From Paenibacillus_F chitinolyticus_A (GTDB lineage Bacteria; Bacillota; Bacilli; Paenibacillales; NBRC-103111): 64,000 nt of DNA. A program made the translations under genes and the position numbers. This document shows positions 57,108 through 64,000 of the stretch, piece by piece. Where the stretch lies: contig NZ_CP173427.1 of NCBI RefSeq assembly GCF_045038035.1, positions 5,922,485 through 5,986,484 on the forward strand, given 5' to 3'. Within the stretch, counting starts at the first letter, position 1; each line of letters begins with the position of its first letter. The notes beneath the pieces are model-generated. The model searched no databases. It was not told where the DNA came from and saw only the letters and a program-made list of their open reading frames with translations.

Positions 57108-58595
57108 ATGAAAACAGACGTTATCTTAATCGGTGCCGGGGTCATGAGCGCGACTTTGGGATCGTTACTGAAAGAGCTAATGCCGGAATGGGAAATCAAA
57201 GTGTTCGAAAAACTCGCAAAGGCAGGAGAAGAAAGCTCTAACGAATGGAACAATGCCGGTACGGGGCATTCTGCCTTGTGCGAGCTTAACTATACTTCCG
57301 AAAAACCGGACGGGTCTGTAGATATCAGCAAAGCGATACAAATTAACGAACAGTTTCAGCTTTCCAGACAGTTCTGGTCTTATCTTGTAAACAGCGAGCT
57401 GATTCGCAATCCGCACGACTTTATTATGCCGATCCCTCATATGAGTATGGTGCAGGGGCAAGAAAACGTAACGTTTTTGAAAAAACGGTTTGAAGCGATG
57501 TCTAATAACCCCTTGTTCCAAGGGATGGAATTTTCCGATGATCCTGAGAAATTGAAGGAATGGATTCCGCTTATCATGGAAGGCCGTACATCGAGCGAAC
57601 CGATCGCGGCTACCAAAATCGACTCTGGGACGGACGTCAACTTTGGCGCTTTAACGCGCATGCTTTTTGACTACCTGCAGACCCAGAATGTGGAGATGCA
57701 TTACAAACATAGCGTGGATACCATTAAACGTGCCGCCGACGGCTCCTGGGAATTGAAGGTGCGCAACCTCGATAACGGCAGCGTCGAACGCCATACGGCC
57801 AAATTCGTCTTTATCGGCGGCGGCGGCGGAAGCCTGCATTTGCTGCAAAAGTCCGGTATTCCCGAAGGAAAACATATTGGCGGATTCCCGGTAAGCGGGC
57901 TCTTCATGGTATGCAACAATCCGGAAGTTATCGACCAGCACCATGCCAAAGTATACGGCAAAGCCAAAGTCGGAGCTCCGCCTATGTCGGTTCCGCATCT
58001 GGATACCCGCTATATCGACAACAAAAAATCGCTGCTGTTCGGGCCTTTTGCCGGCTTCTCGCCTAAGTTCTTAAAAACGGGTTCCATGTTTGACTTAATC
58101 ACGTCGGTGAAACCGGATAATGTCTTGACGATGTTAGCGGCCGGGGTCAAAGAGATGGCCTTGACCAAATACCTGATCCAGCAGGTACTGTTATCGAATG
58201 AAAAGCGCGTGGAAGAATTGCGCGAGTTTATCCCGAACGCCAAAGGCGAAGACTGGGATATCGTCGTAGCGGGCCAGCGTGTGCAGGTGATCAAGGATAC
58301 GGAAGCCGGAGGCAAAGGCACCCTTCAATTCGGTACGGAAGTTATTACGGCCGCTGACGGCTCGATTGCTGCGCTGCTCGGCGCTTCTCCCGGGGCTTCT
58401 ACTGCCGTTCACGTGATGCTGGAGATCTTGGCAAGATGCTTCCCGCAGCATATGAAAGAGTGGGAACCGAAAATCAAAGAAATGATTCCTTCTTACGGTG
58501 TGTCACTCTTGAACAATCCCGAGCTTTTCCAAGAAATTCTCTCGTCAACGGCTCGGACGCTTGGTCTGGTCGAAAAAGAACTGGTTTATAGCTGA
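57108..58595 (+). CDS. mqo: malate:quinone oxidoreductase
   Basis: FAD-dependent, membrane-associated enzyme that oxidises malate to oxaloacetate and passes electrons to quinone, bypassing malate dehydrogenase. The 495-residue protein starts with the FAD-binding VILIGAGVMSATLGSLLKEL and shows SNEWNNAGTGHSALCELNYT, then IPHMSMVQG, KIDSGTDVNFGALTR, FIGGGGGSLHLLQKSGIPEG, and FGPFAGFSPKFLK, all typical of Mqo. ATG 57108 follows AAGGAAGG. Monocistronic, with an unusual leader containing a terminator and a good terminator downstream (58608). Confidence 0.96.
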   Translation: MKTDVILIGAGVMSATLGSLLKELMPEWEIKVFEKLAKAGEESSNEWNNAGTGHSALCELNYTSEKPDGSVDISKAIQINEQFQLSRQFWSYLVNSELIRNPHDFIMPIPHMSMVQGQENVTFLKKRFEAMSNNPLFQGMEFSDDPEKLKEWIPLIMEGRTSSEPIAATKIDSGTDVNFGALTRMLFDYLQTQNVEMHYKHSVDTIKRAADGSWELKVRNLDNGSVERHTAKFVFIGGGGGSLHLLQKSGIPEGKHIGGFPVSGLFMVCNNPEVIDQHHAKVYGKAKVGAPPMSVPHLDTRYIDNKKSLLFGPFAGFSPKFLKTGSMFDLITSVKPDNVLTMLAAGVKEMALTKYLIQQVLLSNEKRVEELREFIPNAKGEDWDIVVAGQRVQVIKDTEAGGKGTLQFGTEVITAADGSIAALLGASPGASTAVHVMLEILARCFPQHMKEWEPKIKEMIPSYGVSLLNNPELFQEILSSTARTLGLVEKELVYS

Positions 58596-58607
58596 TTATT
58601 TATAAGG

Positions 58608-58641
58608 AACCTTTGATCCGTCTTTGGATCGAAGGTTTTTT
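58608..58641 (+). terminator. terminator after mqo
   Basis: AACCTTTGATCC (58608-58619) pairs with GGATCGAAGGTT (58626-58637) with one mismatch, followed by TTTTTT. Confidence 0.85.
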
Positions 58642-58826
58642 TGCATTTGCGGCAGGAGGAATAGGAATCGGACGGACCAATCTTTTCAAGTCGTATACGT
58701 AAGGGGAGAGGATAGAAGCGATTCCCACATAGAGTATAATGGAGTCAGGCTGATTTGAATCTAAGTTGAATTGACTATCGAAATTTACTATGAAAATGGA
58801 AAGTTCGTGACACAGGGGGGAGACGT

Positions 58827-59567
58827 ATGTATCTGGTATCTCGGCCAAAGCCGCTGTCTGACGGCATTAACCAAGCGCTTGCGATAGACGAGGCCGCTTT
58901 TCCACCGGGCTATCTCCGGTTTTTGCGGTCCTTCGGCGAAGGGACCTATAGGGGATGGATGAATGTGCAGCTGCCGGACCCGGAGGTGCTTAAGCCCTTT
59001 GCCGAGTACGGGTTATGGGAGCATGACGCGAACAGCCCGATTACCGAGCGGCAAATCGGAGAGTGTGTCGCTGTAGGCACGACGGTGGACGGTGATTTTC
59101 TGGCGGTGCATCCCCAGACGGCTCAACTGCTTTGGCTATCGCGGCATGGGGAACAAGTAGCGGCGATTCTCCTCCAGAAGCGGGAGCGGGAAGATGAAGC
59201 GACGTACGCTTCGGTGCTGGACGAAATCTATCGTCAGGTGTACGGATGCGGCCGGGAGGGAGCCGTTTATTACGAACCGTGGACAGGGTCCCGGAGCCAT
59301 TTCTTTTTACGGCTGCCACCGGGACAGGAACAGTTCTCGCTGGCGGATTTGGCAGGAATGTGCCAAGCGGCTTTTTCGCCGGATCTGTCCGTTGAAACCG
59401 AATATTCTTGTTTCCTCTTCTATCAGACACTGGGCGGTTATGTGAGATTTAATTACGCCAACGGGCAAGAAGTGGCCGTCATGTATGAACAGGATGAAAT
59501 ACAGGCGGTAGACGTTATAAGGCAGTGGCTCGTATCGAAAGGATGCGAACCGTATCCGGAGAAGTAA
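58827..59567 (+). CDS. SMI1/KNR4 (SUKH) family protein
   Basis: A 246-residue protein. Residues about 20-130 show the SUKH pattern: FPPGYLRFLRSFGEGTYRGW, a hydrophobic core around GECVAVGTTVDGDFLAVHPQ, and LLWLSRHGEQ. The second half (about 145-240) is less familiar. SUKH proteins are frequent immunity proteins against polymorphic nuclease toxins, but many are housekeeping-like. No toxin gene is adjacent; the only toxin-like gene here is 40 kb away. ATG 58827 has GGGGGGAG upstream. Confidence 0.82.
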   Translation: MYLVSRPKPLSDGINQALAIDEAAFPPGYLRFLRSFGEGTYRGWMNVQLPDPEVLKPFAEYGLWEHDANSPITERQIGECVAVGTTVDGDFLAVHPQTAQLLWLSRHGEQVAAILLQKREREDEATYASVLDEIYRQVYGCGREGAVYYEPWTGSRSHFFLRLPPGQEQFSLADLAGMCQAAFSPDLSVETEYSCFLFYQTLGGYVRFNYANGQEVAVMYEQDEIQAVDVIRQWLVSKGCEPYPEK

Positions 59568-60039
59568 CGAAACTTGCAAGCAGCAGCCTCTTGGGAATTT
59601 TCGCATGCGATCGTTGTTGTCTTTCGTGTTTTACCCGAACGTTATGGACGAAAGACATTCAGACGTTTTGACAGCCGAGATAACTTACTGGGACTAGACA
59701 TCAGCCTAATTTACGAGCAGTATCTGCGGATGTCTAAGAACGAATCTTGCTGCGGATGAATGATTGTGAGCCTGCCGACGTTCACCCGGATAGCAGAAAC
59801 ATCATGAGTATATAGATGGCTACCGACTTTGGAAAATCAGCCTCGGGGAATCGTTGGGGTTAGAACCTTTGGTCCGTTCGGATTGAAGGTTTTTTTGTAT
59901 GTGCAGCGGATACAATTGTTAAGCGTATAGACCCTGATACGAAAATTGGTATAATAAATGGATCATTCAGACGAAGCAAAGCCTTCATTCCGCTTCATTT
60001 TTTAGAAAACATGCGTCCTATAGGAGGGCTTAAAAGTGT
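59568..60039. other. intergenic region before ltrA
   Basis: Short open frames here lack ribosome sites and family resemblance. A terminator lies at 59863-59897. A TATAAT at about 59950 precedes ltrA. Confidence 0.5.
59863..59897 (+). terminator. terminator upstream of ltrA
   Basis: AACCTTTGGTCC pairs with GGATTGAAGGTT around GTTC with G-U pairs, followed by TTTTTT. It is nearly the same as the mqo terminator. Confidence 0.8.
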
Positions 60040-61128
60040 ATGGTTGAGAAAAAGGTCACCTGGTTAGAACTTTTTTATGATCTTCTTTTTGTCGCGGCAG
60101 TCTCAAAGGCAACTCATGTCTTACTGCATGCGGATCATGGTGTCATTCCCATTGAATATTTAGTTAAATTCGTACTGATTTTTATCCCGATCTGGTGGGG
60201 GTGGGTAGGACAAACGCTCTTTGTAAACAGATTCGGTCAAGATATCTTTATCCATCGAATATTAAGCATCCTGCAGCTCTTTTTTATTTTAATTATGACA
60301 GCGAGCTTGTCTCCTGATTTTGATCAATACTATATTCCCTTCTTCATAGGATATATAGGTTCGAGGGCGCTGACCGCCATTCAATATTTGTTGGTGCATA
60401 AATCCAAAGCCGCTCATCAGCAATCGACCGCTTCTTATTTGGGGACGCACTTTCTGATCGGAATATTGATCTCCTCTTGTTCGCTTTTCTTTGACTCGTG
60501 GATCCGGTATGCCGTTCTATACTTGGGAATTGCCGTCGATATAGTTCTTCCCCTAATCGGGCGAAAACATCTGGTAAAAACACCTATACACACCCCTCAT
60601 TTATTTGAACGGTTTGCCTTATTTACGCTCATCCTTTTGGGTGAATCCGTGGTCAGTATTCTGGCCGTGCTGCAGTTCAACAGTTGGGATCTGCCATCCG
60701 TTTTGTTTGTCGCGTTTACGAGCGTGTTGGTGATCGCCATCTGGTGGCAGTACTTTGAAAATGTCGAAACCAAAGTGAGCAAGGAAATCCAAACGGCCGG
60801 CCAGACGATTATTTACGGACACCTATTCATCTACTTGTCCATGAGCATGATCGCGGCTGCCATCCAGTTGTTATATCAAGAGAAATTAAATTATATGTTC
60901 ATGTTGATTTTTGCATTCGGTTCCGTTCTTCTTTATTTTTTCTCCACTTCTTTGGTTTTTCATCTTTATCGACCCAAACATCTGCGTTTGAAGCCTTATC
61001 ATTTGGCCGTATTATTAGGGATTCTGGGCTGCTGTATAGCCTTAAACTTGATTTATCCTGTACCCAATTATGCGATCGTCGGGGAGATGATGGTCTTCTT
61101 TATCGCGTATGCGAAAATGACGACTTGA
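60040..61128 (+). CDS. low temperature requirement protein A (LtrA) family
   Basis: A 362-residue integral membrane protein with nine or ten hydrophobic helices. The N-terminus VEKKVTWLELFYDLLFVAAV carries the family hallmark (xxxxLELFYDLxFV). Later parts include IPIWWGWVGQTLFVNRFGQD, ERFALFTLILLGESVVSILA and IWWQYFENVE. The family is named after a Listeria gene needed for growth in the cold; the mechanism is unknown. ATG 60040 has AGGAGGG upstream. Confidence 0.92.
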   Translation: MVEKKVTWLELFYDLLFVAAVSKATHVLLHADHGVIPIEYLVKFVLIFIPIWWGWVGQTLFVNRFGQDIFIHRILSILQLFFILIMTASLSPDFDQYYIPFFIGYIGSRALTAIQYLLVHKSKAAHQQSTASYLGTHFLIGILISSCSLFFDSWIRYAVLYLGIAVDIVLPLIGRKHLVKTPIHTPHLFERFALFTLILLGESVVSILAVLQFNSWDLPSVLFVAFTSVLVIAIWWQYFENVETKVSKEIQTAGQTIIYGHLFIYLSMSMIAAAIQLLYQEKLNYMFMLIFAFGSVLLYFFSTSLVFHLYRPKHLRLKPYHLAVLLGILGCCIALNLIYPVPNYAIVGEMMVFFIAYAKMTT

Positions 61129-61220
61129 TGATTGAACTATCAGGAATTCAAAAAAAGATGAATGAAAAGCCATCCCGGAATATGCAAATTCGCGGGATGG
61201 TTTTGTTTTTACGAAAGAGG

Positions 61221-62432
61221 TTAACCTCTTTGCGCGTTGGATCGTCTTTCCGTGGCAAAATAAAGCAGGGCGGCGATCGGGAAAGCTATTCCGATCCATA
61301 ACGCGGCGCTCCATCCTCCCGTGGCGTATATCCACCCCCCGGTTGCAGATCCGACGGCTCCGCCAAAAAAGAAAATAGCCATAAAGAGCCCATTCAGCCG
61401 GCTGCGAATTTCCGGGCTTAGCGAGAAGAGGGCGCGTTGTCCAAGTACAAGATTTGCGGAGACGCCGGCGTCCAATAATACGGCTGAAACGACGAGAACA
61501 GCTACCCCGACGGATGAACCCGTACGGATTACAAGCGGCAGCAGCATAGAAATGGCGACCGCAGCGAGTGCAATCCCCGTTGCGGGTTTGGTCCAGCCGC
61601 GGTCGGCCAATCGTCCGGCTACGGGTGCCGCTATTGCACCCGCAACTGCGGCAAGCGCGAACAACGCGATGGCTTTCTGGGAAAAATGAAAGAGCGGTCC
61701 GGATAACAGTAACGGCGCCGTTGTCCAAAACAAGCTGAAGGTGGCAAACACACAGGCGTGATAGGCAGCCCGGCGGCGTAAGATCGGGGTTGTTCGCAGC
61801 AAGTGCCACATCGAACCGAGCAGAGCTGTATAGGATGTGTCTGTTGAAGGTTTTCTTACAGGCAGCGCCTTGGACAGGACGACAGCGAGAATAATGACAG
61901 CTAAGGCTGACAAAGCGAATACGGCATGCCAGCCAAAGTAGTCGGCTGCCAGACTCGACAGAGGACGCGAAAGCATGATTCCAAGCAGCAGTCCGCTCAT
62001 AACATTGCCGACAACGCGGCCGCGTGAAGTATCGGAGGCAAGGTAGGAGGCGAAAGGCACGAGTACCTGCGCGGCAACCGATCCTAATCCGATTACAAAG
62101 GAAGCGGCTAAGAATGGCACCGCCTGTTTCGACACCGCCGTGACTGCAAGGGCGGCTCCTGTAAGAAGCAAAGACACGACAACCAGCCTTCGATTCTCAA
62201 CGATATCTCCCAGAGGCACGACAAATAATAAGCCGGCTACATAACCCATCTGCGTTAACGTCACGATAAAGCCGGAGCTGTTTGCGGACAGCCCGATTGA
62301 AGCGCTGATTTCCCCGACCAAAGGCTGCGCATAGTAAAGATTGGCTACAATGATACCGCATGCGGTTGCCAGCAGCAGGGTTAGCCATACCGGGATATTT
62401 TTTTCGGTTGTTTGTGTTTTTAAAGCATTCAT
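61221..62432 (-). CDS. MFS transporter (DHA1 type)
   Basis: A 12-helix carrier of about 403 residues. Landmarks: NLYYAQPLVGEISASIGL, GYVAGLLFVVPLGDIVENRR (motif A region), ASYLASDTSRGRVVGNVMSG and SRPLSSLAADYFGWHAVFAL. It resembles bacterial efflux carriers of the YgaY/YdeR-like DHA1 group. ATG 62432 lies nine bases after AGAAGGAG; the TTG at 62441 abuts that site. Divergent from a TetR gene, with three copies of a TACTGAACGT motif between them. Confidence 0.9.
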   Translation of the reverse strand: MNALKTQTTEKNIPVWLTLLLATACGIIVANLYYAQPLVGEISASIGLSANSSGFIVTLTQMGYVAGLLFVVPLGDIVENRRLVVVSLLLTGAALAVTAVSKQAVPFLAASFVIGLGSVAAQVLVPFASYLASDTSRGRVVGNVMSGLLLGIMLSRPLSSLAADYFGWHAVFALSALAVIILAVVLSKALPVRKPSTDTSYTALLGSMWHLLRTTPILRRRAAYHACVFATFSLFWTTAPLLLSGPLFHFSQKAIALFALAAVAGAIAAPVAGRLADRGWTKPATGIALAAVAISMLLPLVIRTGSSVGVAVLVVSAVLLDAGVSANLVLGQRALFSLSPEIRSRLNGLFMAIFFFGGAVGSATGGWIYATGGWSAALWIGIAFPIAALLYFATERRSNAQRG

Positions 62433-62550
62433 TTTAGACAACTCCTTCTATCGGAATATCAGGCTCTAACGCAGCAACTGCATAGTTCCACGCCGTTACA
62501 ATTCCGTGCGGTGTTCTCCAGAGGATAATTTCCCCTTTCTTCAATTTAAA

Positions 62551-62669
62551 ATACTGAACGTTTAGTTTATTAATTTATAATAGAATCATATACTGAACGT
62601 GTAGTTTTGTAAATAGGCGGTTTCAACTTTATTTTTTATTCACACTTGGTATACTGAACGTATAATTTT
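62551..62669. promoter_or_regulatory. three repeated TetR-type sites in the MFS/TetR intergenic region
   Basis: ATACTGAACGTTTAGTTTA (62551), ATACTGAACGTGTAGTTTT (62590) and ATACTGAACGTATAATTTT (62651) share ATACTGAACG plus a T/A-rich half. Each is a weak dyad centred on ACGT. The last overlaps a TATAAT (62661-62666) suited as -10 for the TetR gene. Confidence 0.75.
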
Positions 62670-62709
62670 TAACGGTACAGATAGGTATGGACGAAAGGAG
62701 ACGGTTACG

Positions 62710-63327
62710 ATGAATGGCAAAAGAGGCAGGCCGCGTAATGTGGAAGCGCAGAAGTCTATTCTTTCCGCGTCTTATGAATTGTTGCTGGAGAATGGCTTTC
62801 AAGCCGTCACGGTAGATAAAATTGCCGATCGCGCCCAAGTCAGCAAGGCTACGATCTATAAATGGTGGCCTAACAAGGCTGCCGTGGTAATGGACGGTTT
62901 CATGTATGCCGCCACAGCCAGATTACCCGTGCCTGATACGGGTTCGGCATGTAAGGATATTTTAATTCACGCCACGAATTTAACCCGGTTTTTGACAAGC
63001 CGGGAGGGAACGATCATTACGGAATTATTGGGCGAAGGACAGTTTGATTCAGGCTTGGCGGAAGCCTATCGAACCCGGTTTTTCTGTCCCCGCCGGCTTG
63101 AGGCAAGGGGTCTTTTGGAGAAGGGAATTCAGCTTGGGGAATTGAAAAATGGGATCGACATTGACATATGCATTGATCTCATTTACGGACCGATTTTCTA
63201 TCGTTTGCTTGTGACCGGGGACAAGCTGGACGAACCCTATGTGGAGTATTTGGTACAGACCGCATTAGAAGGAATCCGTTCAAAGCTTGAAATCAGCTCT
63301 TCTGAATTTTTGAGGGGAAGGAAATGA
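62710..63327 (+). CDS. TetR-family transcriptional regulator
   Basis: A 205-residue regulator: ILSASYELLLENGFQAVTVD, KIADRAQVSKATIYKWWPNK and AAVVMDGFM form the HTH; the C-terminal ligand domain contains EGTIITELLGEGQFDSGLAE and a TetR_C_16-like end (YGPIFYRLLVTGD). ATG 62710 has GAAAGGAG upstream. It likely represses itself and the divergent MFS gene through the three intergenic sites. Confidence 0.93.
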   Translation: MNGKRGRPRNVEAQKSILSASYELLLENGFQAVTVDKIADRAQVSKATIYKWWPNKAAVVMDGFMYAATARLPVPDTGSACKDILIHATNLTRFLTSREGTIITELLGEGQFDSGLAEAYRTRFFCPRRLEARGLLEKGIQLGELKNGIDIDICIDLIYGPIFYRLLVTGDKLDEPYVEYLVQTALEGIRSKLEISSSEFLRGRK

Positions 63328-63439
63328 CTGTGGCAAAGCGACCGGCATACGGCTAGTCATTTGTACCGAATATAAGAGCAACATCTCAAAATATATCCTG
63401 TGCTATATTCTTCTTGAATTCGGACAAGGAGATGAGAGC

Positions 63440-64000
63440 ATGAAGATTCTGGAAGGTAAGGTCGCTTTGGTAACCGGAGCGAGCAGGGGAATCGGCCGCG
63501 GTATCGCACTGCGTCTGGCCCGGGAAGGCGCGTTTGTCGCCGTACACTATGGACAAAGACGGAATGAAGCGGAGGCGGTGGTCCGGCAGATCGGCCAAAG
63601 CGGAGGGAATGCGTGCGCGATCGGTGCCGGCCTGAGCACTCTCGGCGGAATTGAGCGCTTATTTACGGCGCTGGATGAGGCGATCCGGGAACATACGGGC
63701 GGCAGCGGGTTCGATATTCTGGTCAACAATGCCGGAATCGGGCAGATTCTCAGCCTGGAAGAGACGACGGAGGCTTCTTTTGGCGAAGTGATGAAAATTA
63801 ACGTTGAAGCTCCGCTTTTTGTTACCCAGCAGGCTTTACCGCGCTTGAAAGACGGCGGGCGCATTATTAACGTGTCCTCCTTTGTGACGCGCGTAGCCTC
63901 TCCAAGTGTGTTTGCCTACAGCATGTCTAAGGGGGCTATCGACACGTTTACCCTTCTTCTGGCTAAACAATTGGGGAGCCGTAAAATTACGGTAAACGCC
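63440..64000 (+). CDS. SDR family oxidoreductase, 3'-truncated by the window edge
   Basis: The first 187 codons of a FabG-like short-chain dehydrogenase. Visible motifs: cofactor loop GKVALVTGASRGIGRGIALR, an HYGQRR NADP-preferring stretch after beta-2, DILVNNAGIG, the Ser in INVSSFVTR, and the catalytic YSMSKGAID. The sequence stops at the right edge after KITVNA, before the usual PG motif. ATG 63440 follows AAGGAG. The upstream TetR gene ends 110 bp before it on the same strand, so a shared regulon is possible. Confidence 0.9.
   Translation, partial: MKILEGKVALVTGASRGIGRGIALRLAREGAFVAVHYGQRRNEAEAVVRQIGQSGGNACAIGAGLSTLGGIERLFTALDEAIREHTGGSGFDILVNNAGIGQILSLEETTEASFGEVMKINVEAPLFVTQQALPRLKDGGRIINVSSFVTRVASPSVFAYSMSKGAIDTFTLLLAKQLGSRKITVNA

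Noticed and set aside
58827..59567. Calling the SUKH protein an immunity protein
   Set aside because: No toxin gene nearby; SUKH proteins often have other roles.
59574..59759. A 61-residue protein after the SUKH gene
   Set aside because: No ribosome site, no recognisable pattern, composition like intergenic DNA.
1..64000. tRNA, rRNA, CRISPR array or prophage
   Set aside because: No cloverleaf-like sequence, ribosomal segment, regularly spaced repeats or phage structural genes were recognised.

Overview
The window looks like chromosomal DNA of a spore-forming, low-to-mid G+C Bacillota, most probably Paenibacillus or a close relative. Support: a CwlJ-type spore-germination hydrolase, a large secreted protein with three C-terminal S-layer homology (SLH) domains, a 7TMR-type hybrid kinase paired with a SARP-like response regulator, strong AGGAGG ribosome binding sites with frequent TTG/GTG starts, and many one-component regulators next to single enzymes. 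No rRNA, tRNA, CRISPR array or replication origin was seen.

Layout. 0-2.2 kb: a G+C-rich membrane protein gene that looks foreign, then decayed sequence. 2.2-5.9 kb: MerR+SDR and WYL regulator+SDR+SnoaL-like units. 5.9-7.2 kb: a DUF421 membrane gene, an IS3 end remnant and an SDR gene fragment. 7.2-11.9 kb: old-yellow-enzyme reductase, three luciferase-like flavin oxidoreductases and an ArsR regulator, all on the minus strand. 12.4-15.6 kb: a divergent amidohydrolase/MarR pair and a royal-jelly-protein homologue. 15.6-22.4 kb: a patchwork of MarR and DinB fragments, a DUF4062 protein, an unrecognised LRR-like protein, a secreted toxin-44-domain protein, a DUF5412 protein, and a broken IS66 element fused to a truncated IS3 element. 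22.5-27.6 kb: OhrR-like regulator+peroxiredoxin, deoD+MFS with a GntR regulator, and cwlJ. 27.8-36.4 kb: the hybrid kinase, the SARP-like regulator and the SLH protein. 36.6-45 kb: small regulator/enzyme units, two efflux-type MFS/TetR or MarR systems, a Nudix(NrtR-like)-NADAR pair, an MGT glycosyltransferase, and HxlR with a PRISE-like reductase. 45.3-53.4 kb: a methyltransferase-like protein, then a regulator-PhnP-like hydrolase-ABC importer operon. 53.5-56.7 kb: an OmpR-type two-component system followed by a membrane protein and PspA. 57-64 kb: mqo, a SUKH protein, LtrA, a divergent MFS/TetR pair, and an SDR gene running off the right edge.

The most informative non-coding signals are paired operators that tie regulators to targets. 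Two 8-mers repeated 11 bp apart sit exactly 8 bp upstream of a TATAAT box before the SLH gene, as expected for the SARP-like regulator beside it. A 19-bp TTTAC direct-repeat motif occurs before both the two-component operon and the pspA operon at the same distance from the -10. Matching dyads lie before both the WYL regulator and its SDR neighbour. MarR and TetR intergenic regions carry two and three copies of their presumed sites.

A degenerate intergenic repeat family recurs across the window, and mqo has a leader that could act as a terminator/antiterminator switch. The best candidates for poorly described biology are the Nudix-NADAR pair, the PhnP-like/ABC operon, the DUF4062/LRR-like divergent pair and the secreted toxin-44 protein.
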